NCBI GenBank assembly: GCA_028622995.1
Contig: JAJQJQ010000005.1
Location: forward strand, 6,510,001-6,574,000
Reading direction: 5' to 3'
DNA from: Panagrolaimus kolymaensis
Lineage: Eukaryota > Nematoda > Chromadorea > Rhabditida > Panagrolaimidae
DNA length: 64,000 nucleotides
Shown here: in pieces, positions 11,022 to 22,048 of the stretch
Layout of the letters: every line of letters starts with the position of its first letter
Position numbering within the stretch: position 1 is the stretch's first letter
Notes under the pieces: model-generated
What the model saw: the letters and a program-made list of their open reading frames with translations, nothing else
The model's database searches: none
What the model was told of the DNA's origin: nothing
Made by a program: the position numbers and the translations under genes

Positions 11022-12374
11022 ATGGCTGCTCAAGGTGAAGAACCAAAACCAAATAATAATCAAGGAGGGAAAGGTAAGAAATTTTATTTGGGATTATTAA
11101 AAAAATTGAAATCGGCAATCTTGAAGTACGAATAACCCAATGATTGATTTTATAAAACCATTGAAGCTGTTTTGAAAGAATCAAAGCACTCAAAACTTTC
11201 ACAAGCAAACGTACATGCATGTCGTTCGCATCTTTTTTGCCTTCACTAATTTATTTATTGTAATGGTTCTTTCTTGTTTGTTTTTCAGATCGTCCATTAT
11301 GTCTTCAATCAGGTGAAAAACTTCATGATCGTTTTATTGTTGGTGAATTAATTGGTAAAGGAAGTTTTGGTCAAATTTTTCGTGGAATTGATTCAATCAA
11401 AGATAATCGAAATGTTGCTATCAAAGTGGAGCCGAAATACAACAATGATTTAATCAATGATCCTCGACGATTGGTAATTGAAGATAAAGTTCTGGTTGAA
11501 CTTCGTGGTAAACGACATATACCTTTAATTTATGCAAGTGGTAAATCATCTAATGGAAATCCTTTTATTGTTATGCAATTTTTGGGAGAAAATTTAACAA
11601 ATTTACGAAAGCAACGACCTCAACAAAAGTTCACTCTAAGCACTAGCTTTAGAATAGCACAACAGGTATAGTTTTCTTTTGATTATTTTTTTTAACTAAT
11701 AGCTTCTTTTTTTAGATTGCATTAGCATTGGAAAATCTTCATCAAATTGATTTCATTCATCGCGATATTAAACCATCAAATTGTTGCATTGGAATGGATA
11801 ACAAAAAGCGAATATATTTAGTGGATTTTGGTTTGTTTTTGGATTGTATTAAACACTTTTTAAAGCGATCTTTTTTTTAGGAATGTGCAGAAAATGGCTT
11901 TCTAATGATGGTAGAGTTCGATCACCAAGGAATAAAGCACCTTTTAGAGGAACAATAAGGTTAGCTTTGATAATTGCTACAGTATCCATTTTTTACATTT
12001 TTAGATATGCATCTTCGAGAGCTTTGAGTCAACAAGAATGTGGACCTGCTGATGATTTAATTGGATGGCTTTATTCTGTTGTAAGTCAACTACCATCAAA
12101 TATGCTTTATCATTTTCACAAATTTCAGATTGAACTATATCAAAGTCAACTTCCATGGGCTCGAGTGAATGATGTCGCTGAAGTTATTCGAATGAAAGCA
12201 ATGATACCTTTAACTGATCTTTGTGAATCGATGCCTCCACCTTTTTATCAATGTTTTCAACACGCCAACAGTCTCTCAGTGGAAGAAATGCCTAATTATT
12301 CAAAAGTTCAAAAATATCTTCATGATTGTCTACCAAAATATTGTAATTTGAAAGATCCATTTGATTGGGAATAA
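11022..12374 (+). CDS. CK1-superfamily, tau-tubulin-kinase-like protein kinase
   Basis: Six exons: 11022-11073, 11289-11665, 11716-11830, 11881-11959, 12005-12080, 12129-12374; 314 aa in frame. Start MAAQGEEPKP. Kinase motifs: GELIGKGSFGQIF (P-loop, about 36-48), VAIKVE (Lys), HRDIKPSN (158-165), DFG (180-182), then the CK1-type sequence RSPRNKAPFRGT and RYASSRA in place of an APE motif, and DDLIGWLYSV. These place it in the CK1 superfamily, TTBK-like branch, which in Caenorhabditis is greatly expanded and largely sperm-expressed. The tail after the kinase core is short. Introns are 45-51 nt except the first (215 nt). Substrate unknown. Confidence 0.9.
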
Positions 12375-12545
12375 AAATTTTATCTTTTCTTTTTTTGTTA
12401 AACTTTTTTTTGTCAAGAATTTAAAATAAAGAACCCGTAAAAATAACAACTAATTATGTATAAAAAACAAACAAAAAAGAACAATATGTTTTAAAATGAA
12501 AATTGGCACCCGTAATAATGTAAAAGAAAGTAAGTAATAAGATAT

Positions 12546-15500
12546 TTAAGGCGATGACATTGGAACTTTATCATATGGATTCTCCTCATTTTTCGGTTTA
12601 GTAAGTAGCTGTGGAGGTAATGGAATTTGTTGAGACATAAACGTCGGTCGTAACATTGGTTTAGCGGTTGCTGGAAGTGGTGGAGGCTTTTTCTTTGGTT
12701 TATCCGAAGCCGGTGGCGGTGGAGGAGGTGCTTGAGTTGGTCTCATCACAACAATCACTGGTCGAGGCTTTGCTGTTGCTGGAGGTGGAGGTGGTTTGTG
12801 TTTTGGTTTTTCATCAAACGTAAAAATTATGGATTGTCGATAAACTTTGCTTGGATTTCGACCTAAACAACAACTAAAGCTGCAACAAAATATGAAGATC
12901 AAAAACGCTGTGATGGAATACATAACACCATGCTGAAATTTGTACACACTTATTCGTAATTAGTTTCCATAAACTTCAACTTACAATAATCCAAATAGGA
13001 TAATCAAGTTGGCACCGATGTTTGCCACATCGTTCATTCATGATTTTTCGTATAAAGTTGCATTCACAAGCGGGATGATCTTCGAAAGCTAAAGTCTCAA
13101 TAGCGTGTTCACCATTCCATCGACAGCTTGTTTGATTGCAATGTTTTCGATGTTGCTCATTTAAACAATAACGTTTGAATCCGCAATCACAATTTTCTCC
13201 GGCTTCAATGATTCCATTTCCACAAACACTCATCTTTGAAAGTGAATTTTCGCTTGATTCTTGAGCATATCCTTCTTTGGCATCATCTTCTGGAGTTCGA
13301 AGTTTCGTTGGTAAACAATCAATTTCTTTAAGTTTATTAGCAAAAGCTTGAACTGAACAATTTTCAGGAAATCCTGGGATTCTCAAACAATCAGATTTTG
13401 CTTGATGTTTTGCATGAGCAAAGTAACTTTTACATCGGCAACTTTCGACATTTTCTGTTTCTTCCCTCTTTGATAAATTTATTAAAACTGCAAATTCTTC
13501 AAATATGCCGGGTCCACTCTCTTCCGGATTATAATGATTCAACTGAAAAATATGTGTTTAAAAAAAATGGAGGATCGCTCAACCGCTGTCGGAAATCCCT
13601 CAATGTCACATTTCGCTTTTTTTTAAGGATTAGATGCGATGATGATGGTTCAGTGACCAATAAAAAGTGAAAAACGATCACTTTCTGACATAGGAGATGA
13701 ATTTATTTATTTTTGTCTTTGGCGGGAAAAAAATAAAAGATATAACAACTTCCTTCAGCAGCAACAACCTGCACTTGTTTATTTTTGATAGAGGCAGCAG
13801 CTTTTTAACGCAATGGGTCATCTTTTTTTAATAAAATTTTTTTAAAAGCAAGTTGTGAGAAAATGGTCATTACTAAAAGGTGGCCCGGCCCAGTGGCCCG
13901 GCCCGTGCTGCTAAAAGGTGGCCCGGCCCGGCGGGAATTCAAATATAGCTATTTTTTACAAAAAAATTTTTATGTTATATATAATTATGTTTGTTGAATA
14001 TTATTTTTTGGAATTTTTAATTTGTTATTGCTTTTTATTAATCTTATATCTAACGATGGGTTGTCTGTAAAAGGAAAATTGCAGTTGTTTGTTTATTTTT
14101 TTAAACATTCAATCTTTTTCCGTTTTTAAATTTTTTCATCAAACTTTTCTACGATTTTTAATTTTTCGTTGCTCAAAAATTTTCTCTGAACTAATGCTGC
14201 TGCTGATGATGGTGACAAACTTAATTTCTTGATAACTCTATCAATAGAATTTAGTCACGGAAAAAAGGAATTTTTTTCTTTAATTTATTACAGAAAACCA
14301 AGAATGTTTTTATTTTTTATTTTTTTTAATATTTTAAAAGTTAGATGATATTTTCCTTCATAGTAATTTATGTTGTGCGTGCGTCGCTTCTATGCAAATT
14401 TGCTATTTTCAAACATGCAAAGGAAAAAAGAATGAAAAAGAGAATAAAAGGATTTTGCTTTCTCATTTCATAGAAATGAAATGGTGATGAGTGGCGTTTT
14501 CTTTTTAGGAAGCATTAAAGACCTAATATCAGGGGAAGGATCTATAGAGCTATTATCCCTGGAAGGATTCAAGGACCAAAATAAATTGAAGGATCCGTTA
14601 GCTTGAAAAAAGAGGATAGGATCCAGAGATAGCACGGGATCGAGAAAGGGCACAAGATCCAAATTGTATAAAGTATTCAGAAAAGGTATACGATACAGTA
14701 AGTAAGAGTTATGCTAATTCATTTTAATTTTCTTGGCCGACCGAAGGCTGGCGTAGCTTCTAGTAAAAATTAAAAGATATATATTGATATTGTAAATAGA
14801 AAAAGAATATTGGAATCTGAATAAGAATATGTAAAAAATAAAAAAATAATTAAAAAAGAGCAGTAAAAAATGCGCAAGAAAAGTTTGTAAGTATATATGT
14901 TTCTTCATTATAACTCAAAAGTGCAGTGATTTGAGAGAAAAAAAGTCAAAGGTTCGAATTCTTGATTGATCAAAATTTTTTTTGTAAAAAATAGCTATAT
15001 TTGAATTCCCGCCGGGCCGGGCCACCTTTTAGCAGCTTGGGCCGGGCCACGGGCCGGGCCACCTTTTAGTAATGACCTGAGAAAATGTTGTTTTTAGAAT
15101 TGTTTGATGCAATAAATATTTTTTTTGCAGAAAAAAGAAAGCAAATGAGTCATGGACCAATTTTTTACGAGCAATCAAACGTTGTAAAAAAGGTTTAAAG
15201 ATGTTACCGTAATTGCTAAAATTCTTTCCGTTGAAGGTCATTTTCGAGTGCTCGTTGAAAAAAATTAAACTACTCAATTCCAATTTAAAAAAAGGTTTAC
15301 AAACTCAAATTTTAGAGGCAATGCTATTTGCATATTCCCCCGAGGGCTTTTTCCAAAAAAGATGGGTAGCATTTTCAAATTTCTGGCACTTCCTATCTAT
15401 TTCAAAAAAAATTTTACTGCTATTTTTTTTAAAATGAAAAATGAAACTGTTATGAAAGAATCGAAGCCAATGTTGAATGAAAGATAATTTTAAGAGAAAG

Positions 15501-16697
15501 AAAGCAAGAAACATAGCCATGACCATTTTCTTTTTTCATAAATGTTGTCATGGACTCATATTTTTTAGTTAGCTTTTTTATGCGATTCATAAAAAGTAGC
15601 CACTTTAGAATCGAATATTTTTATAGCAAATACTACAAGGAACCAGAAAAAAATACTTACAGGAATGTGAATTCCATTATACGGGCGACAAATTTGTCCC
15701 GGCCACGCAAGATTATATTTAATATTTGAATTAAAAAATATTGCAAAATTATGATATGGTAATGCATGATTTTTCCTTAGACTATTATGATAATCATTTG
15801 AATGTTGCAAATCAGAAAATTCTTTTCCAGTTAAAATTATATCCGCAACAATCAATCGCAAATTTAGCTGATAAAAATATGTGTTTGCTGTAGTAAAAAT
15901 TCGATTTATTGCAAATCGAATTGTTTCTGGATCATTATGATATATTTGAGCCTATAAAATATGTATGTGAATGGTGATGATGGGATGTTGTGACAATTTT
16001 ATAGGAAAATTTTTCTGTTTCATTCATTCGGGCAATTATCATTGAGCAGATGGTTGAAATATTGTCGGAAGCTTTTTTTCTTTTTTTGCAATAGCTTTTC
16101 TTTCAATAAAAAAAAATAAAGAGGTGGCTGTCACGAAAATAAGCCCTTTTTTATTATTTTGTTGAGGTCGTTTAAGATGGCTCTCAAATGAGTTGGAAAT
16201 ATCATTCAAGGTCATCTGGCAGTAATATTATTGAAAAAGAATTTGATAGGAAAGCGGGATATTCTTTTTGACACTTTAATAAAAATGAAAGGATAATTTT
16301 TATCAAATCAACACTTTTAGAAAATATAAAACAGTGAGAGAAAAAAAAACTTGTTTTTAGAAAGTTGTCATAAATTCACCGTAACCACCCACCGCAATCG
16401 AAAACAAATTTGAGCTTATTAACTAGAAATTTTTGAAGAATTTAAAAATTAAAGCTAGATGAATATCTTCTCGCAGATACTTGTTAGGTAATCAATATAA
16501 TAAATTATCTGTATTGAAAAATAACTTACAGTAATTTTATCAATGAACGCAATAACATAAACAAATCTTTGAATATTATCTGTTACAACTATCGAATAAT
16601 CTGGAGCATCATGAGCTGATCGTTTGCTTCTCGAACAAAAAGTGTTTGAAAGATATCCCAAAAATATTATCACCAAAAATAATAACCGTATTCGCAT
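12546..16697 (-). CDS. ADAM-like protein lacking the zinc-protease motif (possible broken gene)
   Basis: Four exons, 16697-16530, 15951-15661, 13542-12985 and 12932-12546, join in phase 0 to give 467 aa. Exon 1: signal peptide and a furin-like RSKR site, then start of a reprolysin-like domain. Exon 2: first half of that domain (YYQLNLRL-type segment, ending GQICRPYNGIHIP). Exon 3: the sequence normally found after the zinc site (CRCK..., ENCSVQAFANKLKEIDCL), then an ADAM disintegrin start CGNGIIEAGENCDCG (260-274). Exon 4: one membrane segment (about 340-360) and a Pro-rich cytoplasmic tail with PPPPP runs, possible SH3 ligands. No HExxH coding sequence exists between exons 2 and 3 in any minus-strand frame; that 2.1 kb intron holds a TIR element. 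Either a protease-dead ADAM, or a gene that lost its catalytic exon, or two gene pieces. Joining exons 2 and 3 is my inference. Confidence 0.6.
13856..15086. mobile_element. Non-autonomous TIR DNA transposon with 9-bp TSD (Mutator-like)
   Basis: The element spans 13865-15077 (1213 bp). Its ends, 13865-13970 and about 14972-15077, are near-perfect inverted repeats of about 106 bp beginning GGTCATTACTAAAAGG. Both sides carry the same 9-bp sequence TGAGAAAAT (13856-13864 and 15078-15086). A 9-bp duplication and long TIRs fit the Mutator/MULE superfamily best (established for the superfamily; assignment is inference). No transposase is encoded. The TIRs are strikingly GC-rich against the AT background, with repeated GGCCCGGCC blocks and two copies of CTAAAAGGTGGCCCGGCC each. 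The interior has a cluster of GGATC-containing motifs at 14535-14665. It sits in an intron of the ADAM-like gene. Confidence 0.85.
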
Positions 16698-18674
16698 CTT
16701 TTATGGCCCACAATGAGGAAAAGAAACGTTTTTTCTTTTTTTCAATTAAAATTACCCGAATAAGGCACAAAGGAAATAATGAAAGCCAAAAAATTATTGA
16801 AAGAAAATACGAGGCTCGTCTGGCAACAGCAGCAGCAGCTGTTTCACCCTCTTTTTAGTTGGCGTAATAATGAAGAGAAGGAAGAGGGCTTTGCAACCGA
16901 TGACGACGGAACAGCTCGATGTTGCCCCCTCTGGGCTTTTTTCTATAAAAAAAATGTTCGTTTTGTATGTATCTTAGAATCGGTCACTCTCTAAAAAAAG
17001 AAAATGAAAGAAAAAAACCACGCCTTTGTAAAAAAAAAGCAGCAAGCTTTTTACGAGGAACGTCCATTTTTTGCTTTTGCACAACACGCACGCAAAAAAA
17101 AGCCGGTGGCAGCAACAGCGAAGGCAAACAACCCAGAGAATGATGCACATCGAAAGAAAAAAAAAGAGTCCGAGTGAGCCTTCATCGGGTGGATGGCAGG
17201 CTTCAAGAAAAAAATGACCAACAACCAAGCAAGACTTAGTCGATCGCGCAATTTTTTTAGAAACGATATTTTAACTTTTTTTTAAAGATTTTTGACAATA
17301 AAAAAAGTTGTCGAAAAAAATTGTATCGGAAACAAATCAAAAAAAAAAGAGGAAGAAAATTCAAAGGTCGATTGAGCAGAGAGACGACAACCATCTTCCT
17401 GAAGAAGAAAAAAGACGAAGAAGAGTGAGTGATTCATTTTTGTCTTTTTCATTGATGCTTGCGCAAAGTGGAAAATTATCGCAGCACAACAAAAAGAGCT
17501 CCGTTTTTTTACACAAAAAATAATGAATCACCATAATTAATCTAATTACGCTAGGTCATTTTTTGAAAAAACCAAAGTTTTTTTTCTTTCAAAAATTGAT
17601 GGTCAAAGGAAAGATAGGTTTCTCAAAGGCAAACCAAAAATTACAAATAAGGCTAGTTAATATAAAATCTTGTTTGAAACGTAGCAAACACTACCATTGC
17701 ACCTTCTTCCACCAAAAAGTTATTAAAATATTCTCTAAAAGAAAAAGTAAAGAAAGCAAGCAATGCAGTAGCAACTTTCATAAAAAAATAATTCTGTAAC
17801 AACTCTTTTACGTCCTTCCATTGATAAGAAAGAAAAACGTGTCTTCTTCTGTCGTCACCCAAAATCACCAATCAATAGTAGTCATTAAACAAACTTTCGA
17901 TATAATCAAAAAACGTGACTACTCTTTTCACAAGGTTCTCAGAAATTTTGATAAAACTTTTTTTAAATGCTGATTCATAGAATTTTCAAAGATGACACTT
18001 GTTTATTGTTAGTTGGCGGCCATCCAAAATAAATTTAAGTTTTTTGCTGTTTGCTGCTGCTATCCTCTCTTCCTCCACATGCTTTTTCACGTTTTTAACA
18101 GACATTTGGAAAGAGAAAGGAAAAAGACTAAAAATAAAAAAATCAAAACATGTGGGTCCGTTTTCAACTTTCACATACATTTGAAGAAAAAAGATTTAAA
18201 AAATAATATTGCGTTGTTTCCCATAACACATGGAAAAATAAATCTATGAAGATAAACGGGAGTTTAACATTTCAGCAAATGCCTTTTAAAAAAATAGTAA
18301 AAAAGTCTGCTAAAAGTCGAAACATTTTCATTAATAAAATTAGCAAAGCTTTGGCTGCTTCATTCTTTCTTTCTCTTGTGCATATTTTTTCTTGAGCTTA
18401 TAGACCACCAGATGTAACTTCAATAAAATAAGGAAATACTACATACAAAGAAAAGCTATGACGCCGACAAGCCATTTTTCCATGAATAAACCCAACAATG
18501 CTGTTGGCTCGTTTTATTGCGAAATAAGAATGGACTTTTTGCTTCACAAAATGAGTTCTCTTTACAAAAATAAAACTGCATCAAAAAGTACACATACACA
18601 TGTTATTACGAAATATTACTTAAGATTTAAAGAAAAAACAAATCAAACTAAACGAAAACATAAAACAAAAAATT
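16698..18674. other. 2 kb intergenic region, no gene seen
   Basis: AT-rich with long A- and T-runs and a somewhat richer stretch at 16800-17250 in which open frames on both strands are compositionally poor. I find no splice-bounded coding segment, RNA gene or repeat. Confidence 0.45.
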
Positions 18675-19474
18675 TTAAAATGGTCGAATTGAGTGTCCAG
18701 GAGGAACGTTCTTGACATCAGGATAATTTGGAGACAATTGAGAGAAGAATAAAGGTGTGCTCAAATCAGACGCACTATGAGGGCTAAAACATTGCTTTAT
18801 TAAGATAAACCACATGGAAAAAACTCTTACCTTAGATAACTTCCATACAAAACTTTTGCAGATTGCTTTGAATAATATTGATCAAGTTTGAAAATGGTTC
18901 CTCTAACAGAATCTTGGATCATAACAAAAGCTTCCTTACACGAAGTTGCAGCGATGTATTCCAAACATGCAGTGATATTATCATCAATTAAAATGTTGAC
19001 GACGCTAGCAAGTTGTTCAGTAGGAACTTGATGAAGTGTAGAGTTGCATACTTCAATCAAAGTAAAGCAAAGTTGCTGTTCGAATGTTTTGAGATTCATG
19101 ACAGGTTGCATGGCATTGGCAACTGGACGAATAAGACCTTGTTGAAGAGCATCTTCATATTGTTTGAGATCACGATGACCATTTGCAAGACGAGAAAGGA
19201 ATTCATTTGAAATTTCATGAGCATTATGCATCGCCATTGCTACAATCTTTCCAATTGTTTTAATAATTGCATATTTGTAATAAGCAGGATGAAAGAATGG
19301 AAGATTATCAGCAATCATAATTGGGAATTCTTTATCTAAGAATAAATGAGTATTATCGAAAAGTATTAGGTACAAGCAAAACTTACAATTTTCAGTATAG
19401 TAGCAAAGTTCTGGATTTGGTTGAAAGCATGGATTGAAGGGAGGATAGACATCGTCGATAAAGCTAGCTTCCAT
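18675..19474 (-). CDS. Unrecognised intracellular helical protein, 233 aa
   Basis: Three exons, 19474-19387, 19335-18831 and 18783-18675, in frame, 233 aa. Start ATG 19474 (MEASFIDDVYPPFNP). The central 150 residues look helical and well ordered (for example IGKIVAMAMHNAHEISNEF and TFEQQLCFTLIEVCN), the last 40 are Pro/Ser-rich. No signal peptide, convincing membrane helix or catalytic motif. Codon use and the clean exon structure argue for a real gene. I do not recognise the family. Confidence 0.75.
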
Positions 19475-19822
19475 TTTGACTCTAAAAATTGGAAATAAAT
19501 AGGGAAATTAGATAAAATGCAATAAACATGTAAATGGTGGTCGAAAAATGAAAAATGGGAAACGCGACAATGACTATGAAAGAGATAAGAAGAAAAAATC
19601 AGAATAAAATTGAAAGCAGCATTTACAAAAACGAAGATTGAAAACTTTTGAAGAATTTTGTCATTGAAATTGTCAAAGAAAGGGAAATCAAAAAATCATG
19701 CGAGGCTATGCTTACAGCAACTCTTACATCGAAAATAAGCCTGATTGTTGCTGCTTCTACAGTATGTTTCTCTCGCGCGTCAATCGAAGCAATTTATTGA
19801 AAGTTTCAAAAACAAATTTCAT
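19475..19822. other. Short intergenic gap with ambiguous open frames
   Basis: Between two minus-strand genes. A plus-strand ATG at 19698 opens 54 codons (MRGYAYSNSYIENKP...) running into the 3' end of the sulfotransferase gene, but the minus strand over the same bases is also open, so neither is supported. Confidence 0.3.
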
Positions 19823-21172
19823 TTATTTTTCTTCTCCTTTATTATTTCGTTCTTCAAAATAAATCATTTTTAAATTAGGTATATTAAATCCAAAAAGTTT
19901 ATAATCGTAATAATACATTCTTACAATGAGTTCACTCAAATATGAACTTTCTCGAATTTTGTTTGTAATTGCTCGACTGATTGGGCTTAATATTGCATTT
20001 TCTTGGGTATTGTGTATGGTTTTTTCTTTATACAAATGTTTCATTATGTAATCGACTTCAGTTTCATCCACTCCAATACTTTTGAAGAATTTCTCCAGCT
20101 CATCATAGAATCCACTCTTTACATGTCGAAGGCTGGTATATTGAAGTTTGACGTAATTTTCATTAAACTCTGACATTTCACAATCCCTATATTTTGTTTT
20201 ATTTATTTATTGTTAGTTGAATGAAAAAAAGGATTACCAATTTTGAGGAAGATAAAATTTCATTAAAAATGCATCATCGACTTTTTTATTCAATGGAGTT
20301 TTTGATGCTTCCATGATATCGTTGTAAGCTTGTTTAATGAAACAATTAAAATCCGTTTTGCAAAGCATACATAGTTTTTGCCTAAATTTTTGAGATTTTA
20401 GGTACTTGTATATAATAATGCCGATGAGTATTACCTCACACATTTATAAACAAAAACTGAGACAAATCTTTCCACTGGATCTCGAACAAGTACTAAAAGT
20501 GTCCAAAGTTTTGGATCATATTCGTGAATATTTTCTTTAAGATTTTGATAAGAAGCAAAATCACTAATTGTTCCATTATAACATCTAAAATTAAAGCATA
20601 ATGAATCATTTTGGGCTTAAACTTTAAACATACATATTGATGAATTGATAATTTGAGAATCGTTGTTTTCTTTTCATAAATTTTTCCGGGTCTAAGAGGT
20701 AGCACATAAGGGCTCGTAACATTGTTGACATGTTTTTAGGAATAGTACATGCTGCAAGCTTATACCGAGGAGCAATCTAAAATACATATTGGGTTAATGC
20801 TTTGATGCTTTTGTTTCATCATATTTTACTAACATAAATTTGAGAATTATGCTTTCTAAAAGGTTTGGAGCATAGCTTTGCATCTTCTTCTTCGCAAATT
20901 GAATTTAGTTTTAGAAAATCTGTATTAAAATAGCTGTGATTTGCCAGAGTACTTTCATCAAGATTCAAAACATGTTGTCGGTGGTTATTGTAATTAGTTT
21001 TAAGAGCAGGAATTCTTTGTACGAGATGAAGATTGTTGTCTTTCTTTAAAGTTTTTTTCTCATTAATATTAGTAGGAAATGAAAAGTTTGAAATAATTGA
21101 AACAATAAAAACAAAAGCAGCAAAACTAAAAAATATTCGAAATAAATAAATTGGTGATGTCAACAGTCGCAT
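19823..21172 (-). CDS. Carbohydrate sulfotransferase (Sulfotransfer_2 type), Golgi type II
   Basis: Five exons: 21172-20834, 20776-20634, 20584-20435, 20381-20238, 20186-19823; 379 aa in frame. The N-terminus has a short cytoplasmic piece and one membrane anchor (about 5-30), giving the type II Golgi layout. The PAPS-binding signatures are present: 5'-phosphosulfate loop IPKNMSTM (about 125-132) and 3'-phosphate segment VLVRDPVERFVSVF (about 192-205). A following cysteine cluster (CVR...CMLCKTDFNC) and NWDCEM match nematode members of this family. It would transfer sulfate from PAPS to a glycan; acceptor unknown. Introns are 46-57 nt. Confidence 0.88.
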
Positions 21173-21527
21173 TTTCTAAAAGTTAGTGCGTTTGCATTTG
21201 GTAAACACTTTTCCTTTTTACAACTATGTCCGCTCATCGGATAAAACTATTTTGAGTAATCCCTTCTGTTTTTTTTTTGGGTCTTTGTAGTTTACTTTTT
21301 TTTATTCTTTTGAATGTGGTGGAAAACTAATTAGAAACTACCTATTGAAAGTTATGAATGTTTGCTGTTTTTGTTTTTGCATGCAAACATTCTTACGAAT
21401 ATTTTCATTGTTACAAGCAAGCCTATTGTTTTGATGTTAGAAATCCAGTATAAAATGTTGAGAAGAAATAACAGTTTTCATTTTACATTGCTTGTTATAT
21501 CAGTGACAAAGTTTCAATTTAGCACAT
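21173..21527. other. Divergent intergenic region
   Basis: Separates the sulfotransferase (minus) from the small membrane protein (plus), so it probably holds both promoters. CAGTATAAAATG at about 21447-21458 is TATA-like and lies about 75 nt before the plus-strand ATG. Confidence 0.4.
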
Positions 21528-21904
21528 ATGGGAACAATTACTAATTTGACAAAGGTTGTTCTAGAAATTGGTGAACAATTGGAGCCACTTTTCGAAGGCA
21601 TTAAGGATGTAATGACCTTGTCTTCCAACATCATTTTAATGAAAACAATTTCTAGGGAAATATTACTGAAAATTCGGCAGCTGATTTGAATGAAACCAGA
21701 ATCCTCTTAAATTTTATTATTCTAACTTATTGGCCAGTTGTTATAATCCTTATTCTTTTTATTATTTTCCTTACATTTGCAATATTTGTTTGTACAATAG
21801 CCTTTGTAATTGCCGTTGCTAAATATTCAAGCCGCAATAAAAATCAATCAAATGAACATGTGGTTCTTCGAAAATTTCAACCCCTTACTGTAAATCCTGC
21901 TTAA
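21528..21904 (+). CDS. Small single-pass membrane protein, 109 aa
   Basis: Two exons, 21528-21608 and 21656-21904, joined in phase 0 across a 47-nt intron (GTAATG...TTCTAG). The N-terminal 45 residues carry three N-glycosylation sequons (NLT, NIT, NET) and no signal peptide; a long hydrophobic helix (about 52-82) follows, then a basic cytosolic stop (KYSSRNK) and a short tail. The layout, glycosylated outside, one helix, short inside tail, is like that of KCNE/MPS ion-channel subunits, but I see no diagnostic motif. Function unknown. Confidence 0.6.
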
Positions 21905-22048
21905 ATATAAACTTTTAATACGCTTTAAATTCTTTTTTTGTGTTTGAAATAATACGCATTACAAGTTGTTTCAATCAAAACGATTTTATTTTATAAAACA
22001 TATCAAAATAACAAGTGTGATTAAGCAAACAAACAATAGAAACAAAAA

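Noticed and set aside
15140..15175. KKLVHDSF on the minus strand as a possible protease active site
   Set aside because: It reads His-Asp, not His-Glu, has no second His at the right spacing, and lies in low-complexity sequence.
15565..15660. Open frame after ADAM exon 2 reading ...DSKVATFYESHKKAN, resembling ATFxHExxH
   Set aside because: The first His is Tyr and the spacing is E-x-H, not E-x-x-H; a strong GTAAGT donor precedes it and a stop follows. Not a zinc-protease site.
19698..19862. 54-aa plus-strand frame MRGYAYSNSYIENKP...
   Set aside because: Overlaps the sulfotransferase 3' end and the opposite strand is equally open; no independent support.
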